Positions 8,519-16,176 are shown, counted from the stretch's first letter. The stretch is 50,011 bases of DNA from Candidatus Paceibacterota bacterium (GCA_035583355.1 DATEZQ010000001.1:139055-189065); one strand, 5' to 3'. Translations and numbers: made by a program. The notes: generated from the sequence alone by a model not told the origin.

Positions 8519-9079
8519 ATGGCAAAAAATAACAAAGCAGGTCTCGCAGTAGGCATCGCCGCAGCAGTGACCGGACTCGCAGCTGCAGGTGCTGCATCAT
8601 ATTATTTCCTCGGCGACAAGAATGCTGAGAAGCATCGCAGGAAGGCAGCAAAGTGGGCTAAGGACATGCAGAAGGATGTCATCAAGAATGCCAAGAAGCT
8701 CAAGAAGATCGACGAGCAGGCACTCCGTACTGTCGTTGATGAGTCAATGAAGGCATACAAGACACTTAAGGATGTAAGCACTGAGGATGTTGAGAAAGCA
8801 GCTGCGGAGCTCAAGAGTGGTTGGGAGCACCTCGCAAAGGAGGCTCGCCGTCTCGCTCGTGAGGATAAGGCAAAGGTTGCTGCTCGTGTCTCAAAGGACG
8901 TGAAGAAAGTAACGAAGGTGGTAAAGGCAGCTGCAAAGAAGGCGGCTCCTGTAGTAAAGAAGGCAGTTGCAAAGAATGTTGCAGTCGCAAAGAAGACAGT
9001 CAAGAAGGCTGTTAAGAAAGTAGCTGCAAAGAAGCCTGCAAAGAAAGTTGCAAAGAAGGCAGCGGGCAAGAAGAAGTAA
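8519..9079 (+). CDS. Membrane-anchored protein with histone H1-like Lys/Ala tail
   Basis: 186 residues. The N-terminus has a Gly/Ala-rich hydrophobic helix (residues about 8-31, GLAVGIAAAVTGLAAAGAASY) as in YtxH-like proteins. A charged helical middle follows. The C-terminal 65 residues consist almost only of K, A and V in repeats such as KKAVKKVAAKKPAKK, like histone H1 and bacterial HU/AlgP-type tails that bind DNA. It may tether nucleic acid or anionic polymers to the membrane (inference). Codons are regular (AAG-rich), so the tail is a coding repeat rather than noise. A strong terminator follows. Confidence 0.8.
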   Translation: MAKNNKAGLAVGIAAAVTGLAAAGAASYYFLGDKNAEKHRRKAAKWAKDMQKDVIKNAKKLKKIDEQALRTVVDESMKAYKTLKDVSTEDVEKAAAELKSGWEHLAKEARRLAREDKAKVAARVSKDVKKVTKVVKAAAKKAAPVVKKAVAKNVAVAKKTVKKAVKKVAAKKPAKKVAKKAAGKKK

Positions 9080-9096
9080 TTTACTTCATTGCGAAC

Positions 9097-9132
9097 AAGA
9101 AAAACACTCCCATTGGGAGTGTTTTTCTTTTT
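9097..9132 (+). terminator. Intrinsic terminator after the Lys-rich protein gene
   Basis: AAAAACACTCCC pairs with GGGAGTGTTTTT around an ATT loop, followed by CTTTTT. Confidence 0.92.
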
Positions 9133-9185
9133 GGAGGGCTCATGCTGTGCCATCGCTGTTTCTTTTTTGTGGCCTATCTTCATGA

Positions 9186-9191
9186 TATAAT
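9186..9191 (+). promoter_or_regulatory. -10 box (TATAAT) of the ftsQ-like gene
   Basis: Consensus TATAAT ends 7 bases before the ATG at 9199, so the transcript is predicted to start at or next to the start codon. Confidence 0.6.
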
Positions 9192-9198
9192 ACACGCC

Positions 9199-10242
9199 AT
9201 GTACCGGCCACACACCGAATATCGTCATCGTCCGTACAAAGTCACGACTCGGTCAGCCGAGGATATCTTTTTTGTGTGCGCACAAATATACGTTGTTCTA
9301 TTCACTGCATTTACGCTCACTCATTGGTTATCGGAAAGGACTGAACTGCAGTTTCATAATATTGTCATAAGAGGGAATCACGCTGTAGAAGTGGCAAATA
9401 TTGAACGTTTAGTTCGTGAGCCGATGGAGGGGCGACTATTTTGGATCTGGCGAAGAAATAATGCGTTGCTTTATCCAGGGCGTGTGGTGCAGACACGTAT
9501 CGAAGAAGCAGATCAGCGTATTGCGTCTGTTGCTGTAGTCACTTCTCGCACACAAGTGTTTGTTACGCTTAGTGAGTATGTACCAACATTTCGATATTGT
9601 TTGCCGAGGCTTACAAGGGGAGAATCAGGAGTACTTACTGTACCGACACAGTTACTTGATGGCTCAGATGTTGCATCGACTACCTCTACGTCTTCAGAGC
9701 AGTCTCATTTGAGTTGGGCAACGACGACGAGTACGTCCTCAGGTGTATTTTTTGAGGGTGACGAGCAGCTTACTGAGGGCCTCCTTGAGCTCCCGCGTCC
9801 CGATGATGTTGCCATTGATACACATGACTGCTATTGGGCAGATGATAGAGGATACTTATTTGCACGGGCTCCGCAGTATAGTGGCTCTCCACTTCTTACA
9901 ATCACCGAAAGTGACACTTCTCGTAATGCTTCACTTGGCACTAAGGCTCCAATTGGAACATTCATATTCAGTGATGACGAATTTACACATCTTACTCATG
10001 CTATCGAACAACTTAGGGCTGCAAATTTCGCACTACGACGTATCGTACGCATGCAAAGCGGCGATGTCTTGCTCGATGTTGGTTACCCATGGAATCTTGC
10101 TTTAAATATAAAGCATGACCCAAAAGAATCATTACATAATTTTTTCTTGGGTCTCGCAGAGTTGGGCATTGTTGCGACAGGGGATAAGAGTCAGCTGAAG
10201 GTGATAGACGTACGCTTTGGCAACAAAGTCTTCTATAGATAA
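9199..10242 (+). CDS. FtsQ/DivIB-type cell division protein (POTRA domain)
   Basis: 347 residues from the ATG at 9199, chosen because a TATAAT box lies just upstream and an in-frame ATG at 9142 falls beside the preceding terminator. A short basic cytoplasmic tail precedes one membrane helix (about 28-46, FFVCAQIYVVLFTAFTLTHW). A POTRA-like domain follows (FHNIVIRGNHAVEVANIERLV to FVTLSEYVPTFRYC), then a beta domain in which YWADDRGYLFARAP matches the FtsQ-type 'D.dG..f' strand. FtsQ links FtsB/FtsL to the divisome in the envelope. The gene is not in a dcw cluster here. The middle (about 150-200) is a Ser/Thr-rich insertion. The stop codon is the first triplet of repeat copy F. Confidence 0.7.
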   Translation: MYRPHTEYRHRPYKVTTRSAEDIFFVCAQIYVVLFTAFTLTHWLSERTELQFHNIVIRGNHAVEVANIERLVREPMEGRLFWIWRRNNALLYPGRVVQTRIEEADQRIASVAVVTSRTQVFVTLSEYVPTFRYCLPRLTRGESGVLTVPTQLLDGSDVASTTSTSSEQSHLSWATTTSTSSGVFFEGDEQLTEGLLELPRPDDVAIDTHDCYWADDRGYLFARAPQYSGSPLLTITESDTSRNASLGTKAPIGTFIFSDDEFTHLTHAIEQLRAANFALRRIVRMQSGDVLLDVGYPWNLALNIKHDPKESLHNFFLGLAELGIVATGDKSQLKVIDVRFGNKVFYR

Positions 10243-10366
10243 AACGCATATTTGAGCGAATTTGCCCTCACGCTTCGACGTGTCGCCTCGTCGCCGTAGA
10301 ACACCTACGTCTCCGTCGGTCGACACATCTCCAGCGAGGGCAACTTCATCTCAAATCTGCGTTTTA
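10240..10366 (+). repeat. Family 2 stop-codon cruciform repeat, copy F
   Basis: A 127-bp imperfect palindrome whose ends are TAAAACGC and GCGTTTTA; the first TAA is the stop codon of the upstream gene. The outer arms GCATATTTGAG and CTCAAATCTGC pair with one T-C mismatch. The next stem (GAATTTGCCCTC with GAGGGCAACTTC) has a second T-C mismatch and an asymmetric C versus AT bulge. An inner stem GTGTCG/CGACAC and an apical hairpin CGTAG-AACAC-CTACG complete the fold. The same architecture recurs in copies G, H and I. Confidence 0.85.
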
Positions 10367-10503
10367 TTAATGCATAAAATAATTTGGCTGTGGATAACTT
10401 TTTGTAAAGTACATAAATATCTCAGAAAAGAGAGGAATAGGGCCATATACTAATACACTGGATAGTATACAATATGTGCATAACTACGTTTGCTTGTTTT
10501 CGC

Positions 10504-10509
10504 TATAAT
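10504..10509 (+). promoter_or_regulatory. -10 box (TATAAT) of a candidate small RNA
   Basis: Consensus TATAAT in a 460-base region without protein genes, about 110 bases before an isolated terminator. The -35 region is poor. Confidence 0.35.
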
Positions 10510-10515
10510 GCAATA

Positions 10516-10650
10516 ATATAACTATCACGTGAGTAAGACGTACAGTTTGCGCGTTTACTGTGGTCTTCTGTCCGTGAATGTTTGAAATACAATTTGGTGT
10601 GTGTATGTGTGTCAACGAAACGAGTCTATATGGCTCGCTTCGTTGTTTTT
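10516..10650 (+). ncRNA. Candidate small RNA, about 135 nt
   Basis: Between repeat F and the 10703 gene I see no plausible open frame, but a TATAAT box (10504-10509) and a strong intrinsic terminator (10613-10650) that belongs to no visible gene. The interval can form an internal hairpin (ACAGT/ACTGT near 10541-10564). I do not recognise it as 6S, SRP, RNase P or tmRNA. The alternative is a leftover terminator of a lost gene. Confidence 0.35.
10613..10650 (+). terminator. Isolated intrinsic terminator
   Basis: CAACGAA-A-CGAG pairs with CTCG-C-TTCGTTG, followed by five T residues. The nearest upstream protein gene ends 370 bases earlier and already carries repeat F. Confidence 0.75.
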
Positions 10651-10688
10651 GGTTCTCTCATGCTAGAAAATTTCTGAGTCACATGTGT

Positions 10689-10694
10689 TATAAT
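10689..10694 (+). promoter_or_regulatory. -10 box (TATAAT) of the 10703-13635 operon
   Basis: Consensus TATAAT ends 8 bases before the ATG at 10703, predicting a leaderless operon transcript. Confidence 0.6.
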
Positions 10695-10702
10695 ATTTCA
10701 AT

Positions 10703-11095
10703 ATGAACGCGTTCTCATTATTGTGGAACTACCTGCGCTGGCATTATGGAGCTGCTTATAGAGATATGTTTTTTATTGCAAAGAACTACCTCTGGGGAGT
10801 GGCACATCTTTTCTCTGTGAGTACCTTGTTACGCACATTGTTTGTTCCCTGGAGGCGTATGTCTTCGCACACCGCAAAGTTCTTTCAGCACCCATTTGAT
10901 TTCCTTGGGGACATGCTCATCAATGTCACAATGCGCTTATTTGGTTTTTTCGTACGTGTGTTGATTCTTCTCCTGTCGTTGATCGTATCGTTTGTTGTCG
11001 TTGGTGTCTTTGTTGTAGTATTTGTATCTTGGACTATGCTTCCGCTTGCGCTCATTTCAATTCTTATTCAAGCCATTAGCTTGCTCTTTTTATGA
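10703..11095 (+). CDS. Small multi-pass membrane protein, partner of the Clp-like ATPase
   Basis: 130 residues, unknown function. The N-terminal part is aromatic and basic (WNYLRWHYGAAYRDMFFIAKNY). The second half is strongly hydrophobic, with probably two helices (RVLILLLSLIVSFVVVGVFV and LALISILIQAISLLFL). Its stop overlaps the start of the ATPase gene by four bases (ATGA), so translation is probably coupled. I infer that the two products work together at the membrane. Confidence 0.8.
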   Translation: MNAFSLLWNYLRWHYGAAYRDMFFIAKNYLWGVAHLFSVSTLLRTLFVPWRRMSSHTAKFFQHPFDFLGDMLINVTMRLFGFFVRVLILLLSLIVSFVVVGVFVVVFVSWTMLPLALISILIQAISLLFL

Positions 11096-13635
11096 TTAAG
11101 GATCAATTGAAATTAGCTTCCTTGTCTGCTCGACCCGTGGTATTCCTCGATATTTTTTTAGGCCAGAAGGTGCGCTATTGGCTTGCTAAAGTATTCGGTG
11201 GCGCCGCTTTTATTCTTCTTTGTGCGACGATTGCCATTAATACAACAAGTGCGGCCTTTTCGACCATTTTTGTGGGGCCGCTGGGTGTATTTCTTTCGTT
11301 CATAGGACGTCTTCCGGGGGTTGATTTGGCGCGTAGCGGGGTGGTAAATATATCGTTGTTTCCAGGTTATGATGCGGTGCAACTTCACCTCTCTTCAAGT
11401 TTGGGACAGTGGAATGGTGTCCTCCTCTTGTCGTTGTCTCTTTATATGGTCATAAAAATGCTCAATGCATTTGCACGATCAAGCTATTATTCTGGTTTCG
11501 TATCTGCAGAACGAGGAGGAGTTGCGCAAAGGAGCTATGATGTTCAGGCGATTTTTGCCCGTTCACCGCTTGGTGATCTTGTGTATGGTGTATTTTCTAG
11601 CGCTCTTGGTCGGGAAGTCTTGCTTCGATCAGGTATTTCTCTTGAGCTTTTTGCCTCATATAGAGATACGCGCTCAGTGATTGTCGACTATCGCGAGGAT
11701 TCTGCAGTTCTTTCGATATTCTCATTTTCTGCACTTGTGCGCTATGTTGTGAATGACAAAAGTCTTCATGCTTGGTTTGATGCTCAGACAATTGCGATTG
11801 AAGATGTTATTGCTGCTGCAGAGTGGGTGGAAGCAAGTGATGCATTCTTTCGCTTGAAAGAGCGCTCGTGGGGGAAAGCTGCGCTCTCGCGTATTCCTGC
11901 GCTTGCGGGGGATCTTGCTTATGGGCAAGGTTTTAAACTGAAACAGTACGCCTCGGAGATTATTGGACCTCCTGCGGAGCTTGGTCAGGCATATGGTGGC
12001 CCTGACGTGCTACGACTCGAACAATCACTTTCGCGTGACAAGGGAGCAAATGCATTGCTTATCGCGCCAGCTCCGCATGTAGCAGAAGAGGTGGTCAGAC
12101 AGTTTACGCGAGATATCGTATATCACTTTAAGCATCCTTTCATTGCCAAAAAACACTGCTTTCTGTTTGATGTACAGTATTTTTGCAAAGATATGGATGA
12201 TGCTGGTGAGTTCGAACGAGAGCTCGGTGATATTCTTGCTGACGCCGCAAATGCAGGGAATGTAATATTCGTTATCAGTGATCTTCCCGCACTCTATATT
12301 CGTGCGCGCCAACTCGGCGCAGATGTTGCTGGGACGATTCGTCCGTACCTTTCAAATAATATCTTACAGATAATCGCCATCAGTGATACTGCACAGTACC
12401 ACGAAGTGCTTGCTCCGCAGGCATTACTCTCAGAGTACCTTCACGATATCCATATTACTGAGCCAGAGAATGACGTCCAACTCCTTGCACTAGAGTCAAT
12501 TGCAAATCGCATTGAAAGCACACACAATCTATTCTTTACCGTACCAGCATTACGTGAGGTTATACGCGATGCCGAGCGTACCCTCGTACACGGATTACTT
12601 GTCGATCGTGCTGAAGAGATTCTTGAGGGTATACCTGCATACCTCGCACAAAATAAAGTTGTTTATGTTCTTCCAGTGCACATTGATGAATATGTGTCCC
12701 AAGCTTCGAAAATTCCGATTGGAAAGGCCGACAAGAAAGAACAAGAGCGCTTGATGAATATTGAAAGCCTGCTTCATGCGAGTGTAATCGGTCAGGATGT
12801 TGCAATTCGCTCAATCGGTGATGCGCTTCGAAGGAGTCGTTCGGGTGTACGTAATGAAAAGCGTCCCGTTGCTTCGTTCTTCTTTTTCGGACCAACAGGT
12901 GTTGGAAAGACTGAGGTCGCTAAAACTCTTGCTCGAGTATTCTTTGGTGGAGAGGAGAAGATGCTTCGTTTTGATATGAGTGAATTTGCTGATGGAAGTG
13001 CCCTTGCACGGCTTATTGGTACGATCGGTGGAGGGCAGGGCGCACTAGCACCAGTAATGCGCGAGCATCCCTATGGCGTGTTGCTTCTTGATGAATTCGA
13101 GAAGGCGGACAGTGCGGTACACGATTTATTCTTGCAGGTGCTTGATGAGGGTATATTCCATGATGCACAGGGGCAAATAGTGAACTGTCGTAATGCAATC
13201 ATTATCGCAACGAGTAATGCTGGTGCGACGCAGATATTTGAGCGCACAAAGCAGGGTGCAAAATTTGATAATGCATTTTCCCACGAGGTATTGCAGGGGA
13301 TAATTTCTGAAGGCGCCCTTCGTCCCGAGTTACTCAATCGTTTCGATGCAAGTGTACTCTTTACGCCGATTGAGGAGACTGGTTACCGAAAGATTGCCAC
13401 TCTTATGCTTGAAAAGCTTGCATCGCGTTTGCGTGGTCAGGGAATCGTTCTTGTTATTAATGATGCGCTTATTGACGTCATCATGGAAAAAGGAGTTGAT
13501 CCGGTATTTGGCGCACGCCCAATGCAGCGCGCAATTCAAGACATTGTTGAAAAGCGTGTTGCAGAAAAAATACTTCAAGGAAAGACAGGACCAGGCGTTC
13601 CGCTTGAGTTTACAAAGGTGGAGCTTACGACATAG
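11092..13635 (+). CDS. Membrane-anchored Clp-like AAA+ ATPase with degenerate first ATPase domain
   Basis: 847 residues. Two hydrophobic regions near residues 35-75 and 105-125 anchor the N-terminus, unlike soluble ClpA/B/C. A mixed region covers about 150-300. A first AAA domain (about 310-480) has no intact P-loop: GANALLIAPAPHV stands where GxxGxGKT is expected. The second AAA domain is intact: Walker A FGPTGVGKT (about 600-607), Walker B VLLLDEFEK (about 663-671), sensor ATSNAG, arginine finger RPELLNRFD (about 744-752) and a Clp C-terminal domain ending in DPVFGARPMQRAIQ. The usual aromatic pore loop (GYVG) is missing; LIGTIGGGQGAL stands in its place. No IG[FL] ClpP-docking loop is visible. 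This suggests a specialised remodelling ATPase, not a ClpP-dependent unfoldase. Confidence 0.85.
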   Translation: MIKDQLKLASLSARPVVFLDIFLGQKVRYWLAKVFGGAAFILLCATIAINTTSAAFSTIFVGPLGVFLSFIGRLPGVDLARSGVVNISLFPGYDAVQLHLSSSLGQWNGVLLLSLSLYMVIKMLNAFARSSYYSGFVSAERGGVAQRSYDVQAIFARSPLGDLVYGVFSSALGREVLLRSGISLELFASYRDTRSVIVDYREDSAVLSIFSFSALVRYVVNDKSLHAWFDAQTIAIEDVIAAAEWVEASDAFFRLKERSWGKAALSRIPALAGDLAYGQGFKLKQYASEIIGPPAELGQAYGGPDVLRLEQSLSRDKGANALLIAPAPHVAEEVVRQFTRDIVYHFKHPFIAKKHCFLFDVQYFCKDMDDAGEFERELGDILADAANAGNVIFVISDLPALYIRARQLGADVAGTIRPYLSNNILQIIAISDTAQYHEVLAPQALLSEYLHDIHITEPENDVQLLALESIANRIESTHNLFFTVPALREVIRDAERTLVHGLLVDRAEEILEGIPAYLAQNKVVYVLPVHIDEYVSQASKIPIGKADKKEQERLMNIESLLHASVIGQDVAIRSIGDALRRSRSGVRNEKRPVASFFFFGPTGVGKTEVAKTLARVFFGGEEKMLRFDMSEFADGSALARLIGTIGGGQGALAPVMREHPYGVLLLDEFEKADSAVHDLFLQVLDEGIFHDAQGQIVNCRNAIIIATSNAGATQIFERTKQGAKFDNAFSHEVLQGIISEGALRPELLNRFDASVLFTPIEETGYRKIATLMLEKLASRLRGQGIVLVINDALIDVIMEKGVDPVFGARPMQRAIQDIVEKRVAEKILQGKTGPGVPLEFTKVELTT

Positions 13636-13636
13636 G

Positions 13637-13663
13637 AAAAGCGCCGAAATTTTCGGCGCTTTT
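13637..13663. terminator. Bidirectional terminator between convergent genes
   Basis: AAAAGCGCCGAAA and TTTCGGCGCTTTT form a symmetric stem with A and T runs on both sides. It serves the ATPase operon (+) and the 14506 gene (-). Confidence 0.92.
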
Positions 13664-13666
13664 GGA

Positions 13667-14506
13667 TTAACGAATGCGACAATCAACGAGGCCGATATTT
13701 GGATCGGCTTTCCCCCAAAGCGCATCGAGGGTAACTTTGTAGACTGTACGGCCAAGGAAGCGAAACCAGGGTTCTTCTTTCGTTCCTGCAAAACACTCTG
13801 GTTCAAGTGTTTCACTATTGAATTGGATATACAGCGCGCGAGCACGCTCCTCATTATGGTGCCGCGTCGATTCATCAGCAGCCCAGAAGTGGTGGAAGGC
13901 AATCAGATTACTGCGGCACTTCCAGACTCTGAACTGACCAACGCGAGCTTTTCTCCCAAGCTGAAGATCACTATCCTCATACTCTTCTCCATCTCTGTGG
14001 CTAATGGAGACGTCTCCAAGTTCAGGAGTATGACCCATAATGATTTTGTCCTCCTTGAGGTTCTCATTGCGCTCAGCCACGGCACGTTCTCGTGTGATAC
14101 GTAACCCGTGAGCAAACGCGATGACCGACCGCATGGGCCCCTCAGGGTCCATCTCCTCATACATCAGTTTGTGCAGAGACGCATTAACTTCGATACGAGA
14201 AACTCTTCGAAGATTGCGTAGGCGAAGTTTTGCATTTGCCGCTTGCTGCAGCACATCCTCAATCTGTCGATTGATCTCTCGCTCGTAGCGTGCACGTGAG
14301 GAGAAGAGCGCTATAAGAAAAATAATAGCACCCACAAAGCATGCAGCGTAACCAAATACTGTCATCCAGAGAAGTGTACGCTGGAGATGATCCCACGTAT
14401 ACGGGCGATCTGCTCTTTTGTGCCCGATCCAGGCACCAAGGAGTGCGAGGACTCCTCCAAGAAATCCAAGTGAAAACCATGATGCGAGAAATACTCCGCA
14501 GCTCAT
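13667..14506 (-). CDS. Two-helix membrane protein of unknown function, Shine-Dalgarno led
   Basis: 279 residues from the ATG at 14504-14506. I chose this start because GGGAGG (14511-14516) lies a few bases upstream and a full promoter precedes it. Two membrane helices (FLASWFSLGFLGGVLALLGA and TVFGYAACFVGAIIFLIALF) are followed by a basic coiled-coil segment and a soluble C-terminal domain with Trp and Cys residues (VGQFRVWKCRSN, PWFRFLGRTVYKVTLDALW). I do not recognise the family. It is one of five single genes in the window with a strong Shine-Dalgarno site and its own promoter and terminator. Confidence 0.75.
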   Translation of the reverse strand: MSCGVFLASWFSLGFLGGVLALLGAWIGHKRADRPYTWDHLQRTLLWMTVFGYAACFVGAIIFLIALFSSRARYEREINRQIEDVLQQAANAKLRLRNLRRVSRIEVNASLHKLMYEEMDPEGPMRSVIAFAHGLRITRERAVAERNENLKEDKIIMGHTPELGDVSISHRDGEEYEDSDLQLGRKARVGQFRVWKCRSNLIAFHHFWAADESTRHHNEERARALYIQFNSETLEPECFAGTKEEPWFRFLGRTVYKVTLDALWGKADPNIGLVDCRIR

Positions 14507-14530
14507 ATGACCTCCCAAAGTTCTATTCGT

Positions 14531-14559
14531 GTTATACCGCAGAGGATGTCGTCTGACAA
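14531..14559 (-). promoter_or_regulatory. Promoter of the 14506 gene (TTGTCA-17-TATAAC)
   Basis: On the minus strand, -35 TTGTCA (14554-14559) and -10 TATAAC (14531-14536) are 17 bases apart. The predicted leader is about 18 bases and contains the GGGAGG site. Confidence 0.7.
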
Positions 14560-14574
14560 GCATGCAGCGCCTGC

Positions 14575-14602
14575 TTGCAAAATCACTAAAATGCGATATG
14601 AT
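14575..14602 (+). promoter_or_regulatory. Promoter of tRNA-Tyr (TTGCAA-16-TATGAT)
   Basis: -35 TTGCAA (14575-14580) and -10 TATGAT (14597-14602), spaced 16 bases, end 15 bases before the mature tRNA 5' end. Confidence 0.6.
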
Positions 14603-14617
14603 ACGAGAACAAAATAT

Positions 14618-14700
14618 GCGTCGGTGGCGGAGCGGTCAATCGCAACAGACTGTAAATCTGTCGTCTTCGGGCTACGTAGGTTCGAATCCTACCCGGCGCA
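14618..14700 (+). tRNA. tRNA-Tyr (anticodon GTA)
   Basis: 83-nt class II tRNA. The acceptor GCGTCGG pairs with CCGGCGC, discriminator A. The anticodon arm CAGA-CTGTAAA-TCTG gives GTA. A long variable arm (TCGTCTTCGGGCTACG region) fits bacterial tRNA-Tyr. The T arm is GTAGG-TTCGAAT-CCTAC. CCA is not encoded. Its last 18 bases recur exactly at 14926-14943 and in inverted form at 14751-14768. Confidence 0.93.
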
Positions 14701-14943
14701 CAAAAGGTAAGAAAAAGGGCTATGAGCCCTTTTTTCTTTTACCTTTTGTAGCGTCGGTAGGATTCGAAGGACGGAGCCGGGGCTACCGCCGCCCCGGCTG
14801 CAGATTTTATCCGGCTCTACGAGCCGTGATAAATCCAGCCGGGCGCGCGGTCGGCGAGTCCTGGCCCTACCTGCACCCCGTAGTTTCGGAGCGGAGCGAA
14901 CGAAAATACGGAGGTGACAGAGGGGCGAATCCTACCCGGCGCA
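14701..14943 (+). repeat. Family 1 3'-end-mirroring repeat, copy C (after tRNA-Tyr)
   Basis: Order: a long terminator hairpin (14702-14749, with GGGCT-ATG-AGCCC at its tip and AAAAGGTAA/TTACCTTTT arms); an inverted copy of the tRNA 3' end (14751-14768); a GC-rich core (14769-14918); and an exact 18-base direct copy of the tRNA 3' end (14926-14943). The core is of a second type shared with copy D: the blocks 14766-14780, 14820-14841 and 14856-14870 are identical there. A stem GCCGGGGC/GCCCCGGC is GCCGGTGC/GCACCGGC in copy D, a compensatory change. This fills the 309-base gap before alr. Confidence 0.85.
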
Positions 14944-15009
14944 AGCCCCTCCTTGCATCTCCTCCTTACTCCTGTAGTATTTGCCTAGAATCTTCTTTCC
15001 GGAGCCCCC

Positions 15010-16170
15010 ATGTCCCCGAAAGCCTCTCTCCGTACTTGGATCGAAATCGACAAAGGTGCAATCCTTTACAACATCACTAAGTTTCGTTCTCTTGTAAAAC
15101 ATCCCACAAAGATCATGGCGGTCGTGAAGTCAAACGCCTACGGGCATAATATTCACGACTTTAGTAAGCTTGTGCTTGCTGCTGGTGCTGATTGCCTTGG
15201 AGTCGACTCCATCACGGAAGCAATTCCTCTCTGCAGGGAGGGGGTGCAACAGCCTATCCTTGTCCTCGGATATACGCTTCCCGAGAATTACTCCCTCGCG
15301 CGTGCCGCAGGTGTTTCGATTACTATTTCAAGTGTCGAACAACTTCGCGCACTACTTGCAACTGATTTTTCGCGAAGCTGGCAGTTTGAGCCTTTGCGCA
15401 TTCATTTGAAAGTTGACACGGGCATGTGTCGCCAGGGCGTTATCTATGACTTCGAGCACAGGGAAGTGTTAGATCTAGTGCGCGAAGGCATTCATAATAA
15501 AAAATTCATTCTCGAAGGACTTTATTCACACCTTGCATCAGCGAAAGCGCCTGGTGTTAGTGGTGATACGGTGCAGCAGCTCAAAGAGTTCCGGCATTGG
15601 GTGGAGATATTCAGACTCCACGACATTCATGTGCCCATCGTACATTGCGCAGCATCAGCAGGCACACTGCTGTATCCGTCAGCGCACTTCGATATGGTGC
15701 GTATAGGAATGGGCTGTTATGGGTACTTCCCAAGCACGGGGATAGCAAAGCACTTCAAGCGCAAAATGACACTTCGTCCAGTGCTTTCCTGGAGGTCGAT
15801 TGTGTCAGAGACCAAGTCCGTGCCCGCGGGCATGAAGGTCGGATATGATGGCACATATGTCCTCAAAAGGAACAGTACACTCGCAGTTATTCCTGTCGGT
15901 TACTGGCATGGCATAGGACGTGCTTTTTCAAATAATGGGCATGTGCTCATCAACGGTCAATTTGCGCGCATCTTGGGTCGTGTGTCCATGGACATGATTA
16001 CGGTGGATGTCACTGATATCGAAGATGTTCAGATGGGTACGAGGGTAACACTTATTGGAAAGGACGGTGAATCATTTCTTTCTGCAGAGGAGCTCGGAAG
16101 GTTATCCGGGACCACTGCGTACGAAATTTTGACACGCCTTAATCCACTCATCGAACGTGTAGTTGTTTAG
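15010..16170 (+). CDS. alr: Alanine racemase
   Basis: 386 residues. A PLP-dependent enzyme that converts L-alanine to D-alanine for peptidoglycan. The PLP lysine is K40 in AVVKSNAYGH. SHLASAKA and a catalytic-tyrosine region VGYDGTYVLKRNSTLAVIPVGY match the fold-type III barrel and C-terminal beta domain. VSMDMITVDVTD is the usual C-terminal signature. The ATG at 15010 follows CGGAG by several bases. It stands alone, with repeat C upstream and its own terminator, and implies the cell makes its own D-Ala. Confidence 0.95.
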   Translation: MSPKASLRTWIEIDKGAILYNITKFRSLVKHPTKIMAVVKSNAYGHNIHDFSKLVLAAGADCLGVDSITEAIPLCREGVQQPILVLGYTLPENYSLARAAGVSITISSVEQLRALLATDFSRSWQFEPLRIHLKVDTGMCRQGVIYDFEHREVLDLVREGIHNKKFILEGLYSHLASAKAPGVSGDTVQQLKEFRHWVEIFRLHDIHVPIVHCAASAGTLLYPSAHFDMVRIGMGCYGYFPSTGIAKHFKRKMTLRPVLSWRSIVSETKSVPAGMKVGYDGTYVLKRNSTLAVIPVGYWHGIGRAFSNNGHVLINGQFARILGRVSMDMITVDVTDIEDVQMGTRVTLIGKDGESFLSAEELGRLSGTTAYEILTRLNPLIERVVV

Positions 16171-16176
16171 TTTCTG

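Noticed and set aside
8602-9228. Long minus-strand open frame (about 208 codons) opposite the Lys-rich protein
   Set aside because: It is the antisense of AAG-rich codons, giving a low-complexity Phe/Ala product, and runs through the terminator. The plus-strand gene has a membrane helix and regular codons.
14529-15080. 183-codon open frame over tRNA-Tyr, repeat C and the start of alr
   Set aside because: It overlaps a clear tRNA and the alr start codon region; incidental.
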